Shown here one piece after another: positions 54,231-64,000 of a DNA stretch of 64,000 nt (positions are counted from its first letter, which is position 1; every line of letters begins with the position of its first letter). A program made the translations under genes and the position numbers. Source of the stretch: Budorcas taxicolor (taxonomy: Eukaryota > Chordata > Mammalia > Artiodactyla > Bovidae); NCBI RefSeq assembly GCF_023091745.1, contig NC_068924.1, positions 64,558,832 to 64,622,831 on the forward strand, written 5' to 3'. The notes beneath the pieces are model-generated. The model was not told where the DNA came from and made no database searches. It saw only the letters and a program-made list of their open reading frames with translations.

Positions 54231-54250
54231 CTCTCTCTCTCTCTCTCCCT
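54167..54250. repeat. Compound (CG)n-(CA)n-(TC)n tract
   Basis: ATGCGCGTGCGCGCGCAC, then (CAGACA)n, a pure (CA)n of roughly 28-30 bases, then (CT)n of about 20 bases. Confidence 0.96.
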
Positions 54251-54924
54251 CAAGACGTTCAGAGGGGGCATCTGATAGATTTGCTTTAACAGCCTGACCT
54301 CACCTCCTTTTCCATGTCTTCCATCCTAATTTCTCCTTGTTAATGAGTCCGTCTTCTGAGGGTACATATTCCTCCAGGACCTCTTCTTTCTCTCTGGGCC
54401 CCAACAGCCGTGGCCTCTAGAAGAGCTCTGCTTCTCTCTCTCTCTAAGCCTTTGTGTTCAGTTCAGTCGCTCAGTTGTGTCCAACTCTTTGCAACCCTGT
54501 AGACACTCATTTTCATCATCTGAGTCCTTGGATCCTGATATTTTGCTGAAATTTGAAGACCAGTGGCAGAGGCTAGTGAGGGCTTCCACGTGCAGAAACG
54601 GGGTGCCTGGCAGCTTCGGCGGCTGCTCCGTTTAATTCCAGGCCTTAGGGGCCCCAGGGGAGTGGCTGAAGCACTCTGGCTTTCCTGGGCTTTAGTGTTC
54701 TCATCTGTAAAGCGACTGTAAAGACACCCCCTTCAACTATAGATGTCTGTGATTTAAAATAGAATGTTCTCCTCCCTGTGGAAATACAGAAGGGCTTTCT
54801 GGCATGTGGGCATGCACATGGAGGGAGGGATTTAGGTCCGTTTAGGCCTAGGTGGAATGGTGATTTCAGGTGAGCCTGTAGTGCAGGGTTTCTGGGGTCA
54901 GACCCTGGAACTTTTAAGTGGTCA
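54251..54924. other. Intronic sequence with a minimal BovB end
   Basis: 54458-54515 matches only the antisense BovB/Bov-A 3' end ('tcagttcagtcgctcagttg', 'tgtccaactctttgcaaccc'); it then leaves the element. Nothing else recognised. Confidence 0.6.
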
Positions 54925-55090
54925 CCAAGTACTGTGGCCAGTGCTCTGCTTGGATGGTCTCATTCAGTCCTCACCTCTGCCCTCCCCCCACCCCAAGTAA
55001 GTCCTATTAGATCTCCATTTTACAGATGAGGACTGAGGCTCAGACAATTAAGGAATTGACTAAGGTGCTCACGTGGTCCTGCCGAATTTT
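54925..55090 (-). mobile_element. MIR SINE
   Basis: Antisense MIR: 'ggccagtgctctgcttggat', 'ctcattcagtcctcacctct', 'tctccattttacagatgagg', 'actgaggctcagacaattaa'. Confidence 0.75.
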
Positions 55091-55504
55091 AAAAGCAGAC
55101 CGTGAGGCTTGAGTGAGTAGATGGACTGCTCTGCTGTGCTGCCTCCTGCAGGTAAGTGCATGCCATGCAGCTCCGTAAAGGGGGGTTTTCAGGGTTCAGG
55201 GGGAGCTTCCCACCTCCCTCGCGTTCCTTGCAGAGGGAGTGCAGACTGAATGTCCTGGACAACACTTTCCCACCCTGCAAAAAAGATACTGTTTTAAGTG
55301 TTTGCAGTCATGCCTGCCATTGTTCTGGAGAGTGCAGCAGCGGCTTGAAGCATCAGAAACCATACGGGGTTGTATTAGCAATCTCTTGTTGACTTTGTAA
55401 AAATCAATGGCAAGAAAATATCAGGAGACTCTGCCCTGTGTATTGGATGAGGGTGACTGGGTACCTGTCCCCATGCCCGTGAGACCATCTCTCTTTTCCA
55501 GTCC
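55091..55504. other. Intronic sequence, nothing recognised
   Basis: No supported feature. Confidence 0.4.
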
Positions 55505-55695
55505 AGAACTTCTCAAACATTATATATGCCGGAAAGGCATGGAGATCTTGGTAAAATACAGATTCTGGTTCAGTGGGTCTGGGGTGAGGCTAACTGGATT
55601 TCTAGCTGTTAGTCTGAATTTCTAACAACCCTCCAGGAAGTTGCTGATACTGCTGGCCCAAGGTCTACACTTGGAGCAGAGAGGGCCCAGGGATC
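55505..55695 (-). mobile_element. MER20-like hAT DNA transposon
   Basis: 'agaacttctcaaacattata', 'atacagattctggttcagtg', 'ggtctggggtgaggctaact', 'ctgaatttctaacaaccctc', 'gttgctgatactgctggccc' and 'ctacacttggagcag' follow MER20 in antisense order. Confidence 0.7.
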
Positions 55696-56499
55696 CCAGG
55701 CTGGCCGTGTCAGAATGACCTGGAGTCCTCAGTAAGCAGCTCCCGGGACCTTTGTGAGAGAGTCCCAGTGAGCAGGTCTAGGATGGGATCCCGGCAGCTG
55801 CAGGTGCTCCCGGGACCGCCCTGTGAGGAGCACTGCCCAACTCAGTGGTTCCTTAGCCTCTGTGGTCATTGGAGTTCCTGGGGGCTGAGGCCACTTGCGG
55901 AAAGATTGCTTCATGGGCCTGGGGTGGGGCGAAGAGCCCTCTTGGGTCTTAACTCCCCAAGTGAGTCTGACCCTCTGACTCACACTCAGGTTCGGGACTT
56001 ACTTATCCTCAGTCTCCCTGGCCCCAAACTCTTGTCTCCAGCTCGAGTCCTGCCAGCCCCTGCTCTGTCTTTCTCCTTCATTGTGTTTCTTTGGCCCTCT
56101 GCCATCTGACTTTTGCATCTGCTACAGTAAGGAAATTGTTCTGGGGAAGGTCACCAGGAATTTCCTAGGTGTCAGATCTGGCAGTTGTCAACATCCGACC
56201 CTACCTGACCTCGAGCAGCATTCAGCATCCTTGACCTCATCTTCTTCTTCCCTCCTTTGCTCTCCGTGGTTCCACCCCCATCTCCTCCCTCACAGAGGCC
56301 CTACTGGGTCTGCTTCTCTGCATTATCATTCTCCCAGAAACGATCCTATCCTTTCCGTGTAATACATCCTCCCTTGGTAATCTCATCCACTCCCATAAAC
56401 TAGTGATGCCTGAATACTAATCTCCTAAATGGTCTTCCTAAACCACACACCAGATCACGTTACTTCTCTCTGAGTTAAGACGGGAGGCAGAGGATTCCG
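55696..56499. other. Intronic sequence; possible L2 remains
   Basis: 56230-56420 has L2-like words ('cctcacagaggccctactgg') at low confidence. Frames here lack domains. Confidence 0.35.
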
Positions 56500-56660
56500 G
56501 CACCATCAGCCTGGGCTCAGTCCCTGGCTCTGCCACTTGCCAGCCAAGGAGTCTTGTACAGGTTATTGAGCCTCCTTAGCTGCAGTTTTCTCACCTGGAG
56601 GCAGGGATGAAGGGCCTTTTGTAGGTGGAGTGACCAGTTATACAGTGAGTACTCGTAAAT
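56500..56660 (+). mobile_element. MIR SINE
   Basis: Sense MIR: 'tccctggctctgccacttgc', 'ttgtacaggttattgagcct', 'gcagttttctcacctggagg', 'gagtactcgtaaatgccact'. Confidence 0.72.
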
Positions 56661-56680
56661 GCCACTTTGAGTTTATTTTG

Positions 56681-56898
56681 TGTGCTAAGTCACTTTAGTC
56701 ACGTCTGACTCTTTGTGACCCCCATGGACTGTAGCCCACCAGGCTTCTCTGTCCATGGGGTTTTCTAGGCAAGAATACTGGAATGGGTTGCCATTTCCTC
56801 CTCCAGGGGATCTTCCCAATCCCGGGATTGAACCAGCGTCTTAGTTCTCCTGCGTTGGCAGGCAGGTTCTTTACCATTGGCGCCACCTAGGAAGCCCC
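56681..56898 (-). mobile_element. Bov-tA SINE
   Basis: Antisense full length: 'tagtcacgtctgactctttg', 'ggcaagaatactggaatggg', 'gatcttcccaatcccgggat', 'gcgttggcaggcaggttctt', ending 'cacctaggaagcccc'. Likely duplication gagtttatttt / gagttttttt. Confidence 0.95.
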
Positions 56899-57510
56899 GA
56901 GTTTTTTTCATCATTAATAATAAGGAATATGAATACCAGCAGCCCTCTAGCAGCTCTCAGGTCACGCATAGAATCGAATGAGACTCTGAAGTGTCTCTGG
57001 CCTGACCCCCCTTCCTCCCGCCCTCCTCCCCACTCCCAGGCTCACACCCCAGTGCCTTTGCACATGCTTTCCCCCTCTACGTCTCCACATAAGGCACAGC
57101 CTTGGAGCCCCCGTGGAGCTCCCCTGGGAGCTGAGGGCCATGTCCTCCTTTGTGCTTCTGCTCAGTCTCAGGGGTTCTTCTGATGCCTGAGTCCTGCTGT
57201 ACCGACTTGACTTGCTTTTATGTCTGTGTTCTCATCAGACTCTTTCCGTCACAGCCGCATCCCTGGCTCTGGGTATGACCAGCATTCTCTGTGGACTGTG
57301 ATGCTCACTGTGGAATGAATCAATGTTTGAGTCACAGTGACATGTAGAGCAGGCCTGTTGGCGTGGAGGGCAAACCCTCAGAATGTGCAAGATGGTCTTA
57401 CCTCGTTATGGACAGAAACTTAGGCGTCATTCTTGGGGCCTCTCTTTTATCGGCTGCCCCCTTTCCCTAATCTGCTCCATCAGTGAGCCTGGGCATCTCT
57501 GCCTCTGAAG
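56899..57510. other. Intronic sequence; possible L2 at 56985-57330
   Basis: 'ccccagtgcctttgcacatg' and 'ctttccccctctacgtctcc' recall the sense L2 'gcctttgcacttgctgttcc' segment; low confidence. Confidence 0.4.
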
Positions 57511-57710
57511 CAGTGGATCTCAGCCAGGGGTGATATTGACCCCCAGGGTCAATGTCTGAGGGTGTTTTTGTTTTTCGTATTGGAGGTGCTTCCGGCATTT
57601 GGTGGGTGGAGAGCATGAATGCTCTGAAACATCCTACAGTTCATGGGACAGCCCTCCTTCCAAAGAATTCTCCAGCGCCAATGTCAAGTGCCGAGGTTGA
57701 GACATCCTGG
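57511..57710 (+). mobile_element. MER5A (hAT-Charlie) DNA transposon
   Basis: Sense: 'cagtggatctcagccagggg', 'aaacatcctacagttcatgg', 'gacagccctccttccaaaga', 'ccaatgtcaagtgccgaggt', ending 'tgagacatcctgg'. Confidence 0.82.
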
Positions 57711-57850
57711 TCTAGAGGGTTCTGGGTCCGCTCACCATCTTACCCTCTCCCACAATGTGGGCTACCACCTTGGATGGTCTCCTGCCTTTTCCTCCATGCC
57801 CTCCATCCCCTCTCCACTAGGCAGCCGGGTGATCTTTTAGAGATACAGCA

Positions 57851-58107
57851 GGGATGTCCCTGGCGGCACAGTGATTAAGAACCCTCCTGCCAGTGCAGGG
57901 GTCGCAGGTCTGGTCCCTCATCTGGGAAGATTTCACTCGCTGCGGAGCATCTAAGGCGTGTACGCCTCAACTACTGAAACCACGTGCCTAGAGCCCGTTC
58001 TCTGTAACATGAGAAGCCACCACATCAAAGAGTAGCTTCCGCTCACTACAGTTAGAGAAAGCCCTCACACAGCAACAAAGACCCTGCGCGACCCAAAATA
58101 AATGATT
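57851..58107 (+). mobile_element. CHR-type tRNA-Glu SINE
   Basis: Sense: 'gggatgtccctggcggcaca', 'gattaagaaccctcctgcca', 'catgagaagccaccacatca', 'agagaaagccctcacacagc', 'aacaaagaccctgcgcgacc', then AAATAAATG. Confidence 0.92.
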
Positions 58108-58124
58108 TTGTTTAAATTACATCA

Positions 58125-58606
58125 GATAAAATCACTCCTTGTAACGCTTCCCATCACACTTGGACTCAAGCCCCGACTCCTTAGCCAGGCTGAGAGAGCC
58201 TCCCCTGATGAGGCTTCTGCTTTCTCCTCCTTGTCACCACCTCCTCCTCCACCACCGTGGCACTCTGCTCCAGCCGACCCTGCCAATCTTCTTCCTCTTC
58301 CAGGTTCTTTCCAGTCTTCGGTGTGACCTTGAGATGTTTTCTCTGCCTGGGTTGCACTCCCCTCATCCCTGCTCCATTGGCTACTTGTCATTGAGATTTC
58401 ACTGCAACGGCCGCTGCCTCAAATATTCCTTCCCTGGTGACCCCAGCTACGCACACAGTCCCTCCTATCACATTGGCTTGCATCTCCACGTAGCAGTTAA
58501 CACCGTCTGCTTTTGCATGTTGGTTTGTTAGAGGTCCCCTGCCTTGGGCAGGGCTGTGTCCACCCCTGCTTAGAACAATACCTGGCACATAATTAGTTAT
58601 CAATAA
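58125..58606 (+). mobile_element. L2 LINE 3' region
   Basis: Sense L2: 'caccgtggcactctgctcca', 'ttctctgcctgggttgcact', 'attgagatttcactgcaacg', 'ctcctatcacattggcttgc', 'acaatacctggcacataatt', 'agttatcaataaac'. Confidence 0.72.
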
Positions 58607-58717
58607 ACTATGATGGAAGTAGAAGAAGTAGTCGTAGCTTGTATAAAGGAGCCTGAAAGTTGTTCTACGGGATTTGCGTTGAATACCCACGTTATCTCCC
58701 TTTTATAGGGGGGGAAC

Positions 58718-58945
58718 TGTTGTTGTTCGGTTGTGTCCACCTCTTTGCGACCCCATGGACTGCAGCACGCCAGGTTTCCTTGTCCTTCACTATCTCCTGG
58801 AGTTTGCTCAAACTCATGTCCATTGAGTCGATGATGCCATCCAACCACCTCATCCTCTGTTGCCTCCTTCTCCTCTTGCCCTCAATCTTTCCCAGCATCC
58901 AGGTCTTTTCCAATGAGTCAGCTCTTCACAGGCCAAAGGATTGAG
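58718..58945 (-). mobile_element. BovB (RTE) LINE 3' fragment
   Basis: Antisense BovB: 'gttgttcggttgtgtccacc', 'atggactgcagcacgccagg', 'cactatctcctggagtttgc', 'gtccattgagtcgatgatgc', 'ggtcttttccaatgagtcag'. It abuts a MIR fragment. Confidence 0.93.
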
Positions 58946-59060
58946 GCCCCAGAAATTTATGTAACTTGTCAACAGATTCTGTAGCTAGAAAGTGGCAGAG
59001 CTGGGATTTGAACCTAAGGAATCTGATTCCCAAATCTTAATCACTTTTCATCACTCCGCA
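58946..59060 (-). mobile_element. MIR SINE fragment
   Basis: Antisense MIR 5' half: 'atgtaacttgtcaacagatt', 'ctagaaagtggcagagctgg', 'gatttgaacctaaggaatct'. Confidence 0.72.
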
Positions 59061-59413
59061 AGACTGCGTGGTGAAGAAAGAAATGAATGCGGAATATGGA
59101 TGATGCATTCATGCCTGTTCTTCCTGAGTGAGTGATAGCAGGGTAGTCTTTGCAGGACTGGGATTTTGTTTAATTTGGCTTCAAATTTCGTGACTCTCTC
59201 TCATCTTGTGAATGATTCCCTAATGTCTGGGTTATTAAGAAAGAGCACCCAAAATCTCTGCTGCTCATAATCATTCAATGCTCTATGAATGCGTTCGGCT
59301 ACTACCTTCTGTTCTTCTGCTTTCCCCTATAGCATCCCATTTTCCTCATTTTTAGCTGATTTCCTTTCCTAAGCCAACTCAATTTAAGAACTGAGATGGA
59401 GCAAAAGCAAACA
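59061..59413. other. Intronic sequence, nothing recognised
   Basis: No supported feature; ends in the left copy of the BovB target duplication. Confidence 0.35.
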
Positions 59414-59895
59414 ATAAGAGACATCACTTTGCCGACACAGGTCCATATAGTCAAAGCTATGGTTTTTTTCGGTGGCCATGTGCGGATATGAGAGTTGGAC
59501 CATAAAGAAGGCTAAGCGCCAAAGAATTGATGCTTTTGAATTATGGTGCTGGAGAAGATTTTTGAGAGTTTTTTGGACTGCAGGGAGATCAAATCAGTCA
59601 ATCCTGGAGGACATTAACCCTGAATACTCATTGGAAGGACTGATGCTGAAGCTGGGTCTCCAATACTTTGGCCACTTGATGCAAAGAACCGACTCATTGG
59701 GAAAGACCCTGATGCTGGGAAAGATTAAGGGCAGGAGGAGAAGGGGACGAGGATGAGATGGTTGGATGGCATCATCGACTCAATGGGCATGAGTCTGAGC
59801 AAACTCTGGGAGATAGTGAAGGACAGGAAAGCCTGGCATGCTGCAGTCCTTGGAGTTGCAGAGTCAGACATGACTTAGCGACTGAACAACAACAG
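59414..59895 (+). mobile_element. BovB (RTE) LINE 3' fragment with open C-terminal RT frame
   Basis: Sense BovB, the longest here: 'agagacatcactttgccgac', 'agtcaaagctatggtttttt', 'atgagagttggaccataaag', then the coding end and 3' tail 'gagtcagacatgacttagcg'. Positions 59472-59756 are open for 94 codons and read as the C-terminal end of the BovB reverse transcriptase protein (blocks FELWCWRRFLRVFWTAGRSN and LMLKLGLQYFGHLMQRTDSL). The element lacks the endonuclease and polymerase core, so it is inert. Perfect 9-bp duplication aagcaaaca at 59405-59413 and 59896-59904. Confidence 0.93.
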
Positions 59896-59904
59896 AAGCA
59901 AACA

Positions 59905-60904
59905 GGTATATACAGAAAGTGTGTCCCTGGGTAAACTACTGAGTCTGTCTGATTCTCAGGGTTCTCAGTATAGTGCTAGTAATCATCCCTGCCTCATTGT
60001 TTTTTTGGTAGAGTGGGCCTGGAGTAAAGTCCACGAAAGCCCAAGGCACACAGGAAGTGTTTACAGTTATTTTCTTATCTTTCTTCACTTATGGTGAGCA
60101 TGATGGAATCTCGTGCTGGTACCTGGCCCAGTGGAGGCGATGGAAGGCACTGCGTGGTTTGCTGTGTCTTCTCAAGTCACTCCTATCCGCTGGTGGACTC
60201 CGTTACAGAGGCCCACAGCAAATGACAGGCTGTCATCTTGTCCAGTTTTGGGTGACTGTTTCCACCAGAGTAAATTGGTTTTTGAACAGCAGAGATATGG
60301 GGTCTAGTAAGTAGAAAAGACTTCACGACTCTGCAGTGTGCTTGTGTATAAAGTCGAGCTTGACAAATAGAAAGCATTTACTGGGGAGAAAATGAGTCAG
60401 GTTCCCAGGAACTTTTTGTTACTATGGCAACAGAGTATTTAGCCAGTCCTGCTTTGGCCAGTGTATACTGTAATAGTGAGGAATGTCAACTGTTATGTCT
60501 CGATTGCTTATTAGCTCATAAAATACCCTAGTTTACATACTAATTGTTGCTGGAGAAAAGAACCCTATTTTAAAATAATCCAGTCACTCATTTCTTGGTA
60601 CTAAGCCACTTTGGAGCTTTAGCAAAAAACAATAATTAGAGTAATGAAATCTCGTAACCTTTCTGGTGCTGGGCAACTTCTCATTTATCCTGACAACTAC
60701 ACTATAAGGTCCTCATCCTGTTCTACAGATGAGGGAGTTCAAGTCTAAGGGTAGTTAGGTAATGCCCAAGTTCTGGGAAGCTGGCGAAACCAGGATGTGG
60801 TTCTGGGTCTGATTCCTAATTCTTTCTCCTTTACCATTAATCTAGGCTTATTCATTTCTTTAAACCAGAAGAGGCGAAAATACAAGAGTATTGAGCTTTC
60901 TCTA
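59905..60904. other. Intronic sequence; possible MIR pieces
   Basis: 59925-60060 and 60650-60780 hold weak MIR-like words ('ctgggtaaactactgagtct'; 'ctgttctacagatgagggag'). No gene. Confidence 0.35.
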
Positions 60905-61340
60905 GCACAGGATTCCTCCACCTCAAAACTATTGACATTTGGGGGCCAGATAATCATTTACTGGAGTTTCCCAGATGGCACTAGTGGTAAAAAATCCACC
61001 TGCCAATACAGGAGACCCAAGAGATGTGGGTTCAATCCCTGGGTTAGGAAGATCCCGTGGAATAGGAAGTGGTACCCACTCCAATATTCTTGCCTGGAAA
61101 ATTCCATGGGCAGAGGAGCCTGGTGGGCTCATAAGTCCCTGGGGTCGCGAAGTCGGACACAACTGAGTGAGCACACAATCATTTATTTGTTGGGGGTTGT
61201 GGAGCTGCCCTGTGCATTTTATTAGTAGGATATTTAGCAGCATCCCTGGTCTGCCCACTAGATAGATACCTGTGGTCTCATCCCAACCACCTCCCCAGTA
61301 TTGCCACATGTTGCCTGGGGAGCCAAGTGGAAGAACCAGG
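60905..61340 (-). mobile_element. MER5A-like DNA transposon, split by a SINE
   Basis: Antisense: 'ctcaaaactattgacatttg', 'gggggccagataatcattta', then after the Bov-tA 'tgttgggggttgtggagctg', 'ccctgtgcattttattagta', 'ggatatttagcagcatccct', 'agtattgccacatgttgcct'. Confidence 0.78.
60961..61176 (+). mobile_element. Bov-tA SINE inserted in MER5A
   Basis: Sense full length: 'tttcccagatggcactagtg', 'gggttaggaagatcccgtgg', 'tccatgggcagaggagcctg', 'agtcggacacaactgagtga'. Perfect 9-bp duplication aatcattta (60952-60960, 61177-61185). Confidence 0.95.
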
Positions 61341-61489
61341 GAGAATTTAGCCAACATCGTGTCTTCCTGGAAAGCAGCAGCCCTTCCATCTCTGATGCCA
61401 TCACCCTCCCAGATTTCAGGAGTTCCTGGGAAGTTTTGTTTCTGTGTTTAGTGTACTCAGAGAGCTGTGGCACTCATTGCCAAGATCTA

Positions 61490-62000
61490 ATTTTAGAACA
61501 TTTTCATCACCCTCCAAAGAAACCTTCTGTTATTGATTTCTGATTCATTCCAGTGTGACTGGACAGCGCACGTGGTCTGACTTCATTCCTCTCTGAGGTC
61601 TGTTCCATGGCCCCAGGGGTTTCCTGGGGGACATTTTGTGCGCCCCTGAGGAACAGCGTGTTCTGTGTGGTCAGCGGGAGAATTCTGTGGAGAGGCGTGA
61701 GGTCTGGTTGGCTTTCAGTGTCGTTTCTTCCTCCTGTTTCCTCCCCGATCCGCAGCCTCATTATTCTGTCCATCACTGAAAATGGAGTGTTGAAGTCTCT
61801 ACCTCGTATTATTTAAATGTCTGTTTCTTCTTTCAGTTCTGTTCGTTTTACTTCATGTATTTTCTGGCTCCGTTTTTTGGTGCATATGTCTTCCTGATTT
61901 CTTTGTCTTTAAGAATACTTTTTATCTTAAATCCTATTTATTTGTCTGAGATGAGTAGTCACTCCAGCTGTCTTGATTTGGGGTATGTTAAAAAAAAAAA
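61490..62000 (-). mobile_element. L1 LINE ORF2 fragment
   Basis: Antisense L1 ORF2 region: 'ctgttattgatttctgattc', 'gtgttgaagtctctacctcg', 'ctttcagttctgttcgtttt', 'tctgagatgagtagtcactc'. Stops are frequent; A14 follows at 61990-62004. Confidence 0.7.
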
Positions 62001-62004
62001 AAAA

Positions 62005-62344
62005 GCCTGCTGGGTTAATCTAATGTGCAGTCAGGATTGGGTGTCGTTACTCTTAGAAGATAAATAAGAAGCTGAAGATTGATGTTCTGTCTTTAAAGTC
62101 AGCCCAGGGCTACCAGGAGATAATATCCATGGGATTATGTGATTCCTGTGACTGGTGTTGAAAGCATCATAGAATCCTCTGGATGCCTCAGTGAAAACCT
62201 TTCCTGGAGCAAAATTTGGGGTGGGTTAAGTACTGTTATTTTGGAAACAGTTGCTTTCAGGTTACCTCATGACAGACAGAGAATGTTCTCTTGCTCAACC
62301 TTTCAGAGGAGCCAGAGGCCACCTCCCTGTCTGTGCCCCGTTGT
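62005..62344. other. Intronic sequence, nothing recognised
   Basis: No supported feature. Confidence 0.35.
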
Positions 62345-62478
62345 TTTTGTTTGTTTGTTTTTAATTTTTGACCATGGCACTTGGTTTGTAGGATCTTAGT
62401 TTCCCCACCAGGGATTGAGCCCACTCCTTCTGCGTTGGAAGCCTGGAGTCTTAACCACTGGACCACCAGGGAAGGCCC
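62345..62478 (-). mobile_element. CHR-like SINE, short copy
   Basis: Antisense: (TTTG)n tail 'ttgtttgtttgtttttaatt', 'tttgtaggatcttagtttcc', 'ccaccagggattgagcccac', 'gagtcttaaccactggacca', ending 'ccagggaaggccc'. Shorter than other CHR copies; the body is mostly absent. Confidence 0.82.
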
Positions 62479-62685
62479 CAGTATGTGCCCTGTTGTGCCC
62501 TGTTGACACCGCCCAACAAAGGATTACACCTGCTGTGCCTGAGTGAAAGCCCTGTTGTCTGTGGGTGTCACACCACATTTAACCCTCACATCATAGACCC
62601 TTCTATGGGGCTCTTTGTAGGCATTATTGCAACAATTAAGGAGACAAGACTCTGAGTTCCAGGATTGCTCTGTGGATGTGGATGT

Positions 62686-63008
62686 GTTGCTGTTGCTCAG
62701 TCGCTAAGTCATGCCCGACTCTTTGCAACCCCATGGACTGCAGCACGCCAGGCTTCCCTGTCCATCGCCAGCTCCTGGAGTTTGCTCAAGTTCATGTCCG
62801 TTGAGTCGGTGATCCCATCTAACCATCTCATCCTCTGTCGCCCTTTTCTCCTCCTGCCCTCAATCTTTCTCAGCATCAGGGTCTTTTCCAATGAGTCGGC
62901 TCTTCGCATCAGGTGACCAAAGTATTGGAGCTTCAGCTTCAGCATTAGACCTTCCAGCAAATATTCAGGGTTGATTTCCTTTAGGATGGACTGGTTTGAC
63001 CTCCTTAC
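62686..63008 (-). mobile_element. BovB (RTE) LINE 3' fragment with open C-terminal RT frame
   Basis: Antisense BovB: 'gttgctcagtcgctaagtca', 'atggactgcagcacgccagg', 'gtccgttgagtcggtgatcc', 'ggtcttttccaatgagtcgg', 'gaccaaagtattggagcttc'. On the minus strand 62960-62709 is open for 83 codons and reads as the reverse transcriptase C-terminus (GLMLKLKLQYFGHLMRRADS, RMRWLDGITDSTDMNLSKLQ). Less decayed than the copy at 59.4 kb. Not functional, since only the 3' end is present. Confidence 0.93.
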
Positions 63009-64000
63009 AGTGTATGTATGGGGAGGAGCAAGTCAGAGGGGCTGTCAGACACTGACTTCTGGAAAGCTAATGAGTGATAAGCTTTCTCTTCACAAATCTG
63101 GGGGTAAAGACTATGCACAGCAATGAGGGGCTTTTAAAAAGGGAAACGTCACAGTTTGTCAGGGGTCCTGAGGGCAGGCGAGGATGAAGGCTCTCAAAAG
63201 CAAAACCTGCTTTTGGCAAAGATGACTGTCACTGCCCAGCAAGATGGAAGGTGATGGAGAACGGACTCTTCTTTATTCATTTTTATTCAAACAGTTTTTA
63301 ATCAAAACTGTCTTTGATTCTCACATCCCCCCCCCCCCTTTTTTTTTTCTTGAAGTCTTCTTTTTAAGGTGAAAACTATTCTATCTGTATCCATTCCCAC
63401 ATCTGTTCTTAATCTCAGGGACTCTGATCATTGTCAGGAAGTTGTTCCTCTAAGCATTGAAAAGCCTCTGGAGGCTAAGTTATCTGACCCACATTTAGTT
63501 AGCATCATTTTTGAGCTGTTTTTTCCTTTCAGGGTTTGTCTCTAGAAGAATCAGTTGGGGATGTCTTGGTTTCCTGCTTATAGTCTCTGGAATTCGCATT
63601 CCAGCACCTTTCCGCACAAACATGTTTATACACGTATGTATGTGCATTATTAGCAGCCAAAATAAGTAACCTGATAGAACCTTTAGGTTATAAACTAATG
63701 TCCTGATCCCAAACGTGCTAACTTCTTTTTTGCCTCTTTACTGTCATTTTAAATAATAAGATTATTCAAAGGGCAGTGGCTGGCAATTAGAATTCCCTCA
63801 TCGGTTAGTGCTCTTTTCCCCCTAAAAGCTCAAAGAACATTATAGACTTGGCTCTCTTCAGTTCCTCCAGGGCCTTTTGGGAGTGGGCAGGATATGTCCT
63901 TGACTTACAGAGCCTCGTAATATTCTTGTGAGTCCATAAAAATTTTCTTTATAAAAAGCAAATCTGACCCTTCACTTTTTTTCATAGAAATGTCCACTGG
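63009..64000. other. Intronic sequence to window end
   Basis: Homopolymer pair C12 then T10 at 63327-63348. No gene or repeat family recognised in the rest. Confidence 0.4.

Larger units (their letters stand above)
32395..64000 (+). other. LDLRAD3: 5' part of LDLRAD3 intron 2
   Basis: From the exon 2 donor to the window end I see no exon for LDL-A module 2 or 3, no membrane segment exon and no other cellular gene. The region is transcribed as pre-mRNA of LDLRAD3 if the assignment is right. It contains most of the repeats in the window. Confidence 0.8.

Overview
This is mammalian nuclear DNA from a ruminant, most likely a pecoran such as cattle, buffalo, sheep or goat. The evidence is the repeat content: about fifteen Bov-tA SINEs, several Bov-A2/ART2A dimers, BovB (RTE) LINE fragments and CHR-type tRNA-Glu SINEs, a combination known from ruminant genomes. 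The sequence does not let me choose the species. There are no prokaryotic features, no operons and no CRISPR array.

The only cellular coding sequence I can support is one 147-bp exon at 32248-32394 on the plus strand. It encodes a complete LDL-receptor class A module and the N-terminal extension before it. I recognise it as coding exon 2 of LDLRAD3, and it has a good acceptor and donor and phase 1 at both ends. The window therefore reads as the 3' part of LDLRAD3 intron 1 (1-32247), exon 2, and the 5' part of intron 2 (from 32395). No other LDLRAD3 exon was found. The remaining open reading frames are chance frames or lie in repeats.

Layout. 1-14.4 kb: mostly unique intron with L2 and MIR remnants, one CHR SINE and TG-rich tracts. 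14.4-15.7 kb: an antisense L1M/HAL1 fossil carrying two young, oppositely oriented SINEs. 15.7-29.3 kb: unique blocks separated by L1, Bov-tA, MaLR, BovB and MER5A copies. 29.3-35.5 kb: sparse repeats around the exon. 35.5-39.3 kb: an old L1 and a nearly complete Tigger1 DNA transposon (36699-39275) with a dead transposase gene and a Bov-tA insertion. 39.3-45 kb: a nested stack (MaLR LTR split by L1, which is itself split by Bov-A2 and followed by CHR; then another Bov-A insertion), a second MaLR LTR and microsatellites. 45-64 kb: dense Bov-tA/MIR/L2, a GC/CA/TC tract at 54.2 kb, three MER-type fossils and three BovB 3' fragments in both orientations.

I see no convincing undescribed gene system. 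The better leads are inverted SINE and BovB pairs that would fold in LDLRAD3 pre-mRNA, the datable nested insertions, unusual truncated SINE copies, a Z-DNA-prone tract, and several repeat-free intronic blocks with homeodomain- or octamer-like words that could be regulatory. Repeat family names come from recalled consensus sequences, not from a database search.
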